This document shows, in pieces, positions 6,594-12,276 of a stretch of 14,501 bases of DNA. Made by a program: the position numbers and the translations under genes. Origin of the DNA: Candidatus Kerfeldbacteria bacterium (GTDB taxonomy: Bacteria > Patescibacteriota > Patescibacteriia > Veblenbacterales > UBA10138); assembly GCA_016234305.1 (NCBI GenBank), contig JACRFM010000032.1, positions 1 through 14,501 on the forward strand. Reading direction: 5' to 3'. The notes under the pieces are model-generated. The model saw only the letters and a list, made by a program, of their open reading frames with translations. It was not told the DNA's origin and made no database searches. How positions within the stretch are numbered: the stretch's first letter is position 1; every line of letters starts with the position of its first letter.

Positions 6594-7193
6594 ATGAAAG
6601 AAAAAAACCGAACTCTACCTAAAGTCCCCACCGGCTCAAGCCCCAGGTCTTCCCTGCCAGCCGGCAGGCAGGCGGCAAAAGCGGATAAGCCACGCTACCT
6701 TGCCTTTGTGACCGCCAGCGTGGACGGCCGGATTTCACTAACCAGCAAAACATTGCCAAGCTGGACAAGCACGGAGGATTGGCGATTTTTCCAAAAATCG
6801 CTGGCTGAGGTGGACGCAGTGGTGGCCGGCAGGAATACGTACCGGGCGGCGGCTACCCGTTTGCGCAAACGAAATACGTACATTCTTTCCAATCGTCTTG
6901 CCACCCTGCGGCGCCGGGGGACTGTTACCTTTGTTAATCCCCACCGGATTGACCTGGCGGAGCTTCTCCAGAGTTACAAAACTGTGGCCATTCTTGGGGG
7001 AGGAATGGTATATCGTACCATGCTTGAGCGTAACCTGCTCGATGAAATCTTTGTCACCATTGAACCGCTCATTTTCGGTCGTGGAAAAGAAATGTTTGTC
7101 GGCGGTACGCGGACAATAAAACTCCGCCTGCTTTCGGTGCGCCGCCTCAACCGCTCCGGAACCCTCCTCCTCCACTACCAGGTCAACCGTTAA
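6594..7193 (+). CDS. RibD C-terminal / dihydrofolate-reductase-like reductase
   Basis: The protein has the fold of the RibD reductase domain (RibD_C), which uses NADPH on pteridine- or flavin-precursor substrates. Visible signatures are YLAFVTASVDGRISL (35-49), VDAVVAGRNTYR (73-84), the nucleotide-binding glycines VAILGGGMVYRTMLERNLLDEIFVTIEPLIFGRG (131-164) and the C-terminal strand LLLHYQVNR. No deaminase domain and no other riboflavin or folate genes are present, so the substrate is open. Residues 1-33 are a hydrophilic extension. Residues 20-27 (SLPAGRQA) are encoded by a copy of the dispersed 20-bp palindrome (6653-6672), apparently inserted in frame. ATG at 6594 is the only reasonable start because no other Met precedes the domain. 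It lies 70 nt after the Gre gene on the same strand and shares its higher GC content. Confidence 0.82.
   Translation: MKEKNRTLPKVPTGSSPRSSLPAGRQAAKADKPRYLAFVTASVDGRISLTSKTLPSWTSTEDWRFFQKSLAEVDAVVAGRNTYRAAATRLRKRNTYILSNRLATLRRRGTVTFVNPHRIDLAELLQSYKTVAILGGGMVYRTMLERNLLDEIFVTIEPLIFGRGKEMFVGGTRTIKLRLLSVRRLNRSGTLLLHYQVNR
6653..6672. repeat. 20-bp palindromic repeat inside the reductase gene
   Basis: CCTGCCAGCCGGCAGGCAGG is a copy of the family seen at 4788-4807 and 7304-7323. Here it is translated as part of SLPAGRQA in the N-terminal extension before the folded domain. Confidence 0.8.
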
Positions 7194-7224
7194 CACTTAT
7201 CGTTGTCCAACCGACCATAGCCTA

Positions 7225-7372
7225 AGGCACTTAACCCGAGAACTGCTTGGCTCGCGTGGGGCGAGAACGCCGGAACGATGCGTAATCGATTGAAGCCAAA
7301 TTCCCTGTCTACCGGCAGACGGGCACTCCTTCCGCCATAACAAAAATTTTCACCTCTTGTGGGGGACGATTT
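7225..7372 (+). repeat. composite repeat: tRNA-tail relic interrupted by the 20-bp palindrome
   Basis: The element starts with GGCACTTAACCCGAG and later has AATTCC and ACTCCTTCCGCCA, the two halves of the tail found intact at 625-643. They are split by CCTGTCTACCGGCAGACGGG (7304-7323), a member of the 20-bp palindrome family. After the CCA (ending 7337) comes TAACAAAAATTTTC..GGACGATTTT, a decayed form of the post-tRNA hairpin, also seen at 5913. A GGGCGAGAAC word at 7259-7268 resembles GGGCGAGAAAC at 4510-4520. Confidence 0.6.
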
Positions 7373-7422
7373 TATCCGCCTTCGCAGAAGACCTCGGGCG
7401 TGAGCCCGTGGAGGCTTCATTA
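7373..7422 (-). repeat. palindromic cassette repeated in opposite orientation at 14088-14239
   Basis: Read on the minus strand this segment is TAATGAAGCCTCCACGGGCT, CACGCCCGAGG, TCTTCTGCGAAGGCGGAT. The same blocks occur on the plus strand directly after typA, where the copy is split by extra sequence. It contains small stems GGGC/GCCC and CTTC/GAAG. Both copies sit just past the 3' end of a gene. Confidence 0.75.
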
Positions 7423-7432
7423 ATAATACTTT

Positions 7433-8440
7433 TTAATTAATTTCAATATCAATATATTTTATACCAGGGTAATCTTTTTTTAACTTGGTTTCCACATCAT
7501 CAATTCTTTTGCCCACTAACCTCGGAATGCGGTCGGCATAATCCACGCAAAACTTTTTAAATTCCTCATAATCATCTTTGACCTCCTGGTACTGCGCGCG
7601 CAAAGAGCTTTGTTTGTAAATCTCTTTTAATAATACCGAACCGTTAAATTCTATCTCGCACTTAACGCGATAAATACCCACGTCCAGCACGTTGGACTGA
7701 AAATTCAAGACTTTTTCAATCGCCGGGTCAGCTTCCAACAATTCAATAATTTTCTCCTGCATAGCTTCAGGTATGGATTTACCAATCAAGTAACCCCGGT
7801 TCTTCATGATTAGTATAACCGCGGCCACGCCTAAGAATAAACCAATGATTATTGAACCCACGGCATCCCAGACAGAACTGCCGGTTAAATAAGTCAGGCT
7901 GATGGCCGTAGTCGCTATCATAACTCCTAAAACTGCCAAGCCGTCTTCCAAAAAAACCGCCAAGGTGGAAGGGTCACCCACCCGCAACCTTTGCCACCGT
8001 GACAAATCAGGGTAATGACGCTTTAACTCCCTAGCCGCCAATAAAAAGGTGGCGGATTCAACCGTCAAAGCAATTAGCAAAACTATAAATATCACAGGCT
8101 GAACTATGATTTCCGCAGGCTCCAGCAGAGCCATTACGCCTCGATAAATTGTGATACCGGCGCCAATAAAGAAAATGCCGCAGGCTGATATCAAGGCCCA
8201 GAAAAAACGTTCATAACCATAGCCATAGGTAAAAACTTCATCCGGCTTTTTTAAAGAACGGCGCAAGCCTATTATCAGCAAAGTCTGATTTAAAGTATCG
8301 GCTAAGCTGTGAACCGCTTCGGAAAACATGGACACAGAACCGGACAAAAGGGCGGCCAGGAATTTTATCACTGTGACTATAATATTTCCGAGCAAAGCGG
8401 CCACCACCGGCAAATAACCCGTTGTTTGGTTAAGATTCAT
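7433..8440 (-). CDS. cation diffusion facilitator transporter, SLC30A9-like
   Basis: CDF proteins export Zn2+ or other divalent metals across the inner membrane in exchange for protons. The 335-aa protein has about six membrane helices in residues 10-212 and a soluble C-terminal regulatory domain. The helix 2 metal-site motif is SVSMFSEAVHSLADTLNQTLLIIG (35-58) with H44 and D48. Helix 5 has AVFLEDGLAVLGV (161-173) with E165-D166, where classical CDFs have HxxxD or DxxxD. The H-x3-D plus LED pattern and the GDPST lead-in (156-160) are typical of the SLC30A9/ZnT9 branch. The C-terminal domain (about 223-335) contains a possible amphipathic helical stretch. The ATG at 8440 has no clear Shine-Dalgarno site but lies below a plausible promoter. 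Confidence 0.92.
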   Translation of the reverse strand: MNLNQTTGYLPVVAALLGNIIVTVIKFLAALLSGSVSMFSEAVHSLADTLNQTLLIIGLRRSLKKPDEVFTYGYGYERFFWALISACGIFFIGAGITIYRGVMALLEPAEIIVQPVIFIVLLIALTVESATFLLAARELKRHYPDLSRWQRLRVGDPSTLAVFLEDGLAVLGVMIATTAISLTYLTGSSVWDAVGSIIIGLFLGVAAVILIMKNRGYLIGKSIPEAMQEKIIELLEADPAIEKVLNFQSNVLDVGIYRVKCEIEFNGSVLLKEIYKQSSLRAQYQEVKDDYEEFKKFCVDYADRIPRLVGKRIDDVETKLKKDYPGIKYIDIEIN

Positions 8441-8458
8441 ATTGCTTATAATGCCTTT

Positions 8459-8487
8459 AGTTTATCCTGGTTCTATATAAAAATCAA
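8459..8487 (-). promoter_or_regulatory. promoter for the cation transporter gene
   Basis: On the minus strand TTGATT (8482-8487) and TAAACT (8459-8464) are separated by exactly 17 nt, 18 nt before the ATG. The leader would be very short. Strength is moderate, with four matches to each consensus hexamer. Confidence 0.4.
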
Positions 8488-8544
8488 AACTGTCTTAATT
8501 TTTTAAACACCCCCCGGCTCCGCTAAAGACACAGACTCAGCAAA

Positions 8545-8574
8545 TTAAAAAGGGGGCAAACTAATCACCCCTTT
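8545..8574 (-). terminator. terminator of the STAS gene
   Basis: Read on the minus strand, AAAGGGG, a 13-nt loop and CCCCTTT form a stem followed by a TTTTTAA run. It lies 25 nt past the stop of the STAS gene and separates it from the transporter gene. Confidence 0.6.
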
Positions 8575-8599
8575 CTGGACATTCAGAGAAAATTTTAAA

Positions 8600-8941
8600 C
8601 TATTTTTTTAATGCTTCCTCCATTGAGGCAATAGTAAATACGGTAATCAATTTGGTAATAGTTAACAAACTCTTAACTTTTTCACTCAAATTTACAAGTA
8701 TCATACTACCTTCTAGTTGTTTAATTCCTGTATGAAGGCTTATCAAGGCTCCTAAGCCAGAGGCGTTCATATTAGGAACCTTTTCTAAGTCAACAATTAT
8801 TTTGGGGATGGTTTTATTGTTTTTATACTCCTCAAGATAATGTTTTATTGGTTCATGAAACTCTTCCCTAGGATTTATAAGCTCGCCCTTGATTTTTAAG
8901 ATAGCAATACTATCTTTATTTTTAAATGTAATCCGTGCCAT
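8600..8941 (-). CDS. STAS-domain anti-sigma factor antagonist
   Basis: This single-domain 113-aa STAS protein is of the SpoIIAA/RsbV type. These bind anti-sigma kinases and release a sigma factor, and are switched off by phosphorylation of a conserved serine. The signature is KIIVDLEKVPNMNASGLGALISLHTGIKQLEGSMILVNLSEKVKSLL (47-93). S61 in ASGLG aligns with the phosphorylated serine of SpoIIAA. The N-terminal strand ITFKNKDSIAILKIKGELINP is also typical. No anti-sigma kinase, PP2C phosphatase or sigma factor gene is nearby, so its partner must be elsewhere. It is transcribed from a consensus promoter that shares a palindrome with the divergent M61-like gene. A terminator follows. Confidence 0.9.
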   Translation of the reverse strand: MARITFKNKDSIAILKIKGELINPREEFHEPIKHYLEEYKNNKTIPKIIVDLEKVPNMNASGLGALISLHTGIKQLEGSMILVNLSEKVKSLLTITKLITVFTIASMEEALKK

Positions 8942-8993
8942 AGCAACACTCTTTATTTTTGTTTTAAAATTATTTATTTAAAGCTAATAAGTT

Positions 8994-9022
8994 ATGTTAG
9001 TTCAATATATACAAAGTGTCAA
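8994..9022 (-). promoter_or_regulatory. promoter for the STAS gene
   Basis: On the minus strand the perfect -35 TTGACA (9017-9022) and TAACAT (8994-8999) are separated by 17 nt. The start would be near 8987, leaving a leader of about 46 nt. The -35 box is one end of the palindrome 9017-9037. Confidence 0.7.
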
Positions 9023-9037
9023 TACCCGGTATTGACA
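9017..9037. promoter_or_regulatory. operator-like perfect palindrome joining two divergent -35 boxes
   Basis: TGTCAATACC (9017-9026) and GGTATTGACA (9028-9037) are exact reverse complements around a single C. Each outer end is a TTGACA -35 box, one for each divergent gene. The symmetry extends four bases beyond the hexamers, more than two consensus boxes alone would need. A dimeric regulator bound here would be expected to affect both promoters at once. Confidence 0.7.
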
Positions 9038-9060
9038 ATAAAATAAATTAATATTAATAT
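9032..9060 (+). promoter_or_regulatory. promoter for the M61-like gene
   Basis: TTGACA (9032-9037) and TAATAT (9055-9060) are separated by exactly 17 nt. The start would be near 9067, with a leader of about 42 nt ending in a Shine-Dalgarno site AGGAG (9098-9102). Confidence 0.75.
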
Positions 9061-9108
9061 ACACGGTTACTAAAACCAAAAAAATAACCTTAAAAACAGG
9101 AGAGAAAA

Positions 9109-10701
9109 TTGAAAAGCAAATTATTGCTCTGTTTTATTGTCTCAATGACAATAACTACCCTAGCCCAGAATAAAATAACTGTCTCTTTTACCGATAGCGC
9201 GGTAAAAGTAGAACTCAACACCAACAAAGTGGCGTTTCCCAACTTTACACCCGGCAATCATCATCCGGATGCATCTTTGGTTTTTAAAAGAATTAAAACC
9301 AAGACATACGAAGCAAAATTACCTCTATTTAAAAGAGGTTTTGGTTCTGGCCAAATTGATAATATAATAATTTACCACTTATCCTCCGGACCAGTTGGCC
9401 AAAACTTAACAAAAAAACTAATTGTAAAAGTTAACATTCCCAAAGGCAAAGCCTTAATTTGGCACGGCAAAATCTGGACCAAGGAAACGGCGGAAGTTAA
9501 ATTCCATAGTTACTTTGTCGCCAGAGAATTTCCACTGATCCTGATAAACCAAGGCAACTATACAGCTCGTTATTCCAAATTCAATCAAATTGATTCTATG
9601 CTGGTTGTATACTGTTGGACTGATAACCTGGGAAAAACTAAGCTCAATGAAGCCTATCAAGCAGTTGATACAGCTGCCACTATAGTTGGCCAAATCGCAC
9701 CAAGTTATTGGCATAAGTTTATTCAAAATTATGACAAAACCAATTACACACTAACGTACATAATCAACAACAATGTCATAACAGGCTTAGAACACTACAA
9801 CGCGCCTTATTCAATAACTGTGCCTAACTATATCAACGAAGACGGCATTATCCATACCTTACTCCACAGCCTTATTGGAAAAGCCATAATACCCAAAGAA
9901 TATTTAAAAAATGACGGAAAGTATCATCCAGCTGAAACTCTGTGGTTTTATGAAGGTTTAGCTACTTTCTTATCAATGAAATACATCCGCTACAATTTCC
10001 CGGCTTTCCTGTCTGCCCAATTATACAAAGCAAAACTACAACAAAACTGCAACAACTTGGAGTTAATCGGACTGTGTGACAAATATGAAACTTATTATGC
10101 TAAAGGTTATCTAGATTGGCTATATCTCCAAGAAAACGGACTTAATGTAGAGCTGTTTGTTAAATGGTACTATAGTATTCAGCTCATTAATAAAAAATTT
10201 CCAGTGCCAATTAGTTTCAATGATATTATTCACTGGCTTACGGTCTTTAATGAGAAAATTGGTAGACTAGCCGCTGAAACATATCAAGGAACATACCTAA
10301 ATGAAGCCTTTGACATATTAAAAATCAATGGCTGGCAACCGATTCCTTTGAGCAGTGTTCCGTCTTGGGATGATAAATACATTGGGCCATATCCAATCAG
10401 CGGCATTAGTGAAAAGCAACCTATGTTGCCTATAGATAACTATCCGGTGTTAGCTTTCGGTGTTTATCCAAAATTTTTGTTCAGCAATGGACAAAAATTT
10501 GAAATAACTAGTACCGCAGCACAACAAATAATAAAACAAAATCCTGAAAAGTTGCTCAAAGTAGAATTTTCCAATGGCATCATAATTACGCTAGCTGACA
10601 AATTAGAATTCAGCGATGGCTCGCCGTACTTTATGCACGGCACTATTGATTACAACAAAAACCCGGCATTTTGGCGCCGGTTAAATAACTATCTAAAATA
10701 A
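9109..10701 (+). CDS. exported M61-like protein with altered zinc motif (probable pseudoprotease)
   Basis: The protein begins with a signal peptide (MKSKLLLCFIVSMTITTLAQ, likely cut after TLA), so it should act outside the cytoplasm. The middle resembles M61 glycyl-aminopeptidases: GLEHYN (226-231), then GIIHTLLHSLIGKAIIP (246-262), then ETLWFYEGLATFL (276-288), matching the family's GLEH, HExxHxWxxxxIxP and LWxxEGxxxYY blocks. The two histidines (249, 253) and the third ligand E282 are kept, but catalytic Glu is Thr (HTLLH). Residues about 405-530 are a C-terminal region I cannot assign; no clear PDZ domain is visible. The start is TTG, chosen because AGGAG at 9098-9102 is well placed and it gives the complete signal peptide. 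It is followed by a strong terminator. The N-terminal style resembles Bacteroidota exported proteins, perhaps hinting at transfer. The gluzincin relationship is fairly secure; activity is doubtful. Confidence 0.75.
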   Translation: MKSKLLLCFIVSMTITTLAQNKITVSFTDSAVKVELNTNKVAFPNFTPGNHHPDASLVFKRIKTKTYEAKLPLFKRGFGSGQIDNIIIYHLSSGPVGQNLTKKLIVKVNIPKGKALIWHGKIWTKETAEVKFHSYFVAREFPLILINQGNYTARYSKFNQIDSMLVVYCWTDNLGKTKLNEAYQAVDTAATIVGQIAPSYWHKFIQNYDKTNYTLTYIINNNVITGLEHYNAPYSITVPNYINEDGIIHTLLHSLIGKAIIPKEYLKNDGKYHPAETLWFYEGLATFLSMKYIRYNFPAFLSAQLYKAKLQQNCNNLELIGLCDKYETYYAKGYLDWLYLQENGLNVELFVKWYYSIQLINKKFPVPISFNDIIHWLTVFNEKIGRLAAETYQGTYLNEAFDILKINGWQPIPLSSVPSWDDKYIGPYPISGISEKQPMLPIDNYPVLAFGVYPKFLFSNGQKFEITSTAAQQIIKQNPEKLLKVEFSNGIIITLADKLEFSDGSPYFMHGTIDYNKNPAFWRRLNNYLK

Positions 10702-10710
10702 TTTTCTTAT

Positions 10711-10757
10711 GTGGCCCATGGCCACAAAATCCCGCTGTAATATAAGCGGGATTTTTT
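10711..10757 (+). terminator. strong intrinsic terminator after the M61-like gene
   Basis: AATCCCGCT (10728-10736) and AGCGGGATT (10745-10753) form a 9-bp stem with an 8-nt loop, followed by TTTT. A second small hairpin, GTGGCC/GGCCAC around CAT (10711-10725), lies just upstream. Confidence 0.85.
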
Positions 10758-10827
10758 ATAATCACAAATGTATGATAAACTTTAACCGATATACTATTTA
10801 AACCTTCGTCTTAAAACTTATATACCA

Positions 10828-10933
10828 TTGTCATTACCGTCCCGCATCAAGTGTGGGATAAATTCCAACGGGAATCCAGAATCTCATTCGTTTACAAATT
10901 TTCTAGATTCCCGATCAAGTCGGGAATGACAAA
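10828..10933. repeat. MITE-like imperfect inverted repeat
   Basis: The left end TTGTCATTACCG and right end CGGGAATGACAA are inverted, and inner blocks CGGGAATCCAGAA (left) and TTCTAGATTCCCG (right) also pair. The right arm alone contains ATTCCC, 9 nt, GGGAAT, like the dRS3-type palindromes known from Neisseria and similar dispersed repeats. The left arm carries about 19 nt of extra sequence with its own TCCC/GGGA stem. It lies between the terminator and the membrane-protein gene. Confidence 0.7.
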
Positions 10934-10948
10934 CACTTAATTCATCTC

Positions 10949-11344
10949 ATGAACAAACCTAAATTACTACAAATCGTTTTAGCTTTAGGGGCGCTGTATT
11001 ATTTAATCGGCGCCATAGCGCACTGGTGGGGTTTAACTATTTGGCCGTTTTATGACGGCCGGCTATACACTCCTTACCATGACTCGGTTATCGCGCTGGC
11101 GGCTATTATCTTAACTGGTTTATTGTTAATCGTGGCGCGCGATCCGGTTAAAAATATTGATGTTTTAAAAGTAATAATCATCGCTTCTTTTACCGCCAGC
11201 TTGTTTAGTGTTCTTATTATTTATAAAGTTGACTTTACTGCCTTGGGCGCGCCGGATAAAGCCGCACAAACCGTGGTGGAAGGAATTTTGGGATTTGTTT
11301 TTACCAGCGCGCTTATCTGGCTGTATCCGCGACCAACAAATTAA
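10949..11344 (+). CDS. four-helix membrane protein of unknown function
   Basis: I do not recognise this 131-aa protein. It has four predicted membrane helices at about residues 7-27, 46-64, 73-93 and 106-126, with short loops. The first loop (HWWGLTIWPFYDGRLYTPYHDS, 25-46) is aromatic-rich and carries two histidines and two aspartates. The next loop, ARDPVKNID, is short and charged. The second half looks like a general membrane protein with no motif that fixes a function. The ATG at 10949 lies 15 nt after the MITE-like repeat, so any promoter would overlap the repeat; I see no clear boxes. No terminator is obvious before the RRM promoter. Coding status is well supported by hydrophobic periodicity and normal codon use. 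Confidence 0.75.
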   Translation: MNKPKLLQIVLALGALYYLIGAIAHWWGLTIWPFYDGRLYTPYHDSVIALAAIILTGLLLIVARDPVKNIDVLKVIIIASFTASLFSVLIIYKVDFTALGAPDKAAQTVVEGILGFVFTSALIWLYPRPTN

Positions 11345-11380
11345 GACCTGCCTCTAGGCAACTGCCACCACCCCCCTCCC

Positions 11381-11409
11381 TTGACAAATAAAGGCTTACG
11401 GTGTAGTGT
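11381..11409 (+). promoter_or_regulatory. promoter for the RRM gene
   Basis: TTGACA (11381-11386), a 17-nt spacer and TAGTGT (11404-11409). Transcription would start near 11416, leaving a leader of about 145 nt. Confidence 0.7.
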
Positions 11410-11415
11410 TAGCTT

Positions 11416-11560
11416 CAGTTGTAAGTGAACTTCGCCAATTTCCATCTAACCCCAAACGGTTAACGTGCAAGGTGAATGACGCTAATAATAGCGCCAGGCA
11501 TGAAAAGTCAGCGAAAAAGGTCGCCTTACACAATTATCCCTAAGGTAATATAGAAATATT
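11416..11560 (+). promoter_or_regulatory. long structured 5' leader of the RRM gene
   Basis: No ORF of note is present. Several stems can be drawn by eye: GTAAG (11421-11425) with CTTAC (11525-11529), TTCGC (11431-11435) with GCGAA (11511-11515), hairpin TAACC/GGTTA (11447-11451, 11458-11462), and hairpin CGCTA/TAGCG with loop ATAA (11480-11493). The nested outer pairs close a multi-branched fold that ends about 30 nt before the ATG. It matches no riboswitch class I know. Cold-shock-type leaders on RNA-binding protein genes are one known parallel, and autoregulation by the RRM protein is another possibility. Confidence 0.45.
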
Positions 11561-11902
11561 ATGGCGAAAAAGTTATATGTAGGTGGTTTGTCTTATGGCA
11601 CCACTGATGAATCTTTAAAAGCTTACTTTTCCCAAGCTGGCGCAGTAGATACGGCTACCATTGTGATTGATCGCGCTTCCGGCCGCTCCCGCGGTTTCGG
11701 TTTCGTGGAAATGTCCAATGATGACGAAGCTACTAAGGCCATGGAAATGTTCAACGGCAAAGAGTTTGAGGGTCGCACTATCGTAGTGACCGAAGCTCGT
11801 CCTTTGGCCGATCGTCCTCCTCGCACTGGCGGTTTTAACCGCGGTGGCGCTGGTCGTGGCGGTTTTGGCGGAGGTAACCGTGGCGGCAATTCCCGCTGGT
11901 AA
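11561..11902 (+). CDS. RRM-domain RNA-binding protein with Gly/Arg-rich tail
   Basis: A single RNA-recognition motif fills residues 3-80, with RNP2 LYVGGL (5-10) and RNP1 RGFGFVEM (44-51), including the aromatic RNA-contacting residues. Residues 85-113 are a low-complexity tail (RPPRTGGFNRGGAGRGGFGGGNRGG), as in cyanobacterial Rbp and plant glycine-rich proteins. Such proteins bind single-stranded RNA and often respond to cold; they may act as RNA chaperones. The 113-aa length is typical. The ATG at 11561 follows TAAGG at 11541-11545, a weak and rather distant Shine-Dalgarno-like site. It is monocistronic, with a consensus promoter, a long leader and a strong terminator. The codons look well optimised, suggesting high expression. 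Confidence 0.95.
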   Translation: MAKKLYVGGLSYGTTDESLKAYFSQAGAVDTATIVIDRASGRSRGFGFVEMSNDDEATKAMEMFNGKEFEGRTIVVTEARPLADRPPRTGGFNRGGAGRGGFGGGNRGGNSRW

Positions 11903-11920
11903 TCCTGCTTTTACAAATTA

Positions 11921-11954
11921 CCCCGTCCCGATATACATTGGGACGGGGTTTTTG
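11921..11954 (+). terminator. strong intrinsic terminator of the RRM gene
   Basis: CCCCGTCCC (11921-11929) and GGGACGGGG (11940-11948) form a perfect 9-bp GC-rich stem, followed by TTTTTGTTTTTGG. Confidence 0.93.
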
Positions 11955-11982
11955 TTTTTGGTTTGATAATTAACTAAATTCA

Positions 11983-12011
11983 TTGACAAATTATTAAAAA
12001 ACCTTTATTAT
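11983..12011 (+). promoter_or_regulatory. near-consensus promoter leading into a terminator
   Basis: TTGACA (11983-11988), exactly 17 nt, then TATTAT (12006-12011). Transcription should begin near 12018. Only about 18 nt later an intrinsic terminator begins, so the transcript would be about 40 nt unless read-through reaches typA. Confidence 0.75.
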
Positions 12012-12034
12012 CATAACGTATTAATTTATTTAAT

Positions 12035-12058
12035 ACCCCGAAAGTGCGGGGGTTTTTT
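12035..12058 (+). terminator. intrinsic terminator close behind the 11983 promoter
   Basis: CCCCG (12036-12040) and CGGGG (12047-12051) pair around AAAGTG, followed by G and TTTTTT. No coding sequence lies between the promoter and this site. It could end a very short RNA or act as an attenuator for typA, which starts about 220 nt downstream. Confidence 0.75.
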
Positions 12059-12276
12059 ATTCTCCTTCACACCCAATCCGGACTAGCCCGGAAAATAGAT
12101 GCGGGAATAATCCTCCGCAGTCCTCCGAAGGAGAACGAAGGAGGATAGATGGCTACGGAAACCCACACACCAAAACGGAACTAAGTATAAGATAAAATTC
12201 CACTAAAATATCGCGACTGCTGGTTTATTACTTAGAAAGACCCGAGCCATAAGAAAACTAAATCTTGTTAATAAAT
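12059..12276 (+). other. typA upstream region with CCTCCGAAGG-type repeat
   Basis: Within the gene-free stretch 11903-12276, after the two terminators, 12111-12145 holds TCCTCCG and then TCCTCCGAAGGAG, AACGAAGGAGGA, a palindromic repeat related in opposite orientation to 14152-14193. A possible -10 (TATAAG, 12186-12191) precedes typA, but no matching -35 is evident. No Shine-Dalgarno site is seen before the typA ATG. Confidence 0.5.

Noticed and set aside
6738..7196. Long minus-strand frame (152 aa) opposite the reductase gene
   Set aside because: It lies wholly antisense to a recognisable RibD-C domain and has no recognisable protein features of its own.
11623..11889. Minus-strand proline-rich frame opposite the RRM gene
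   Set aside because: It is the antisense of the Gly/Arg-rich tail; the low complexity explains the open frame.
12265..12276. TTG start for typA giving MLIN before MDIRNVAII
   Set aside because: TypA proteins normally begin a few residues before the IAHVDHGKT motif. ATG at 12277 fits, and no Shine-Dalgarno site favours the TTG.
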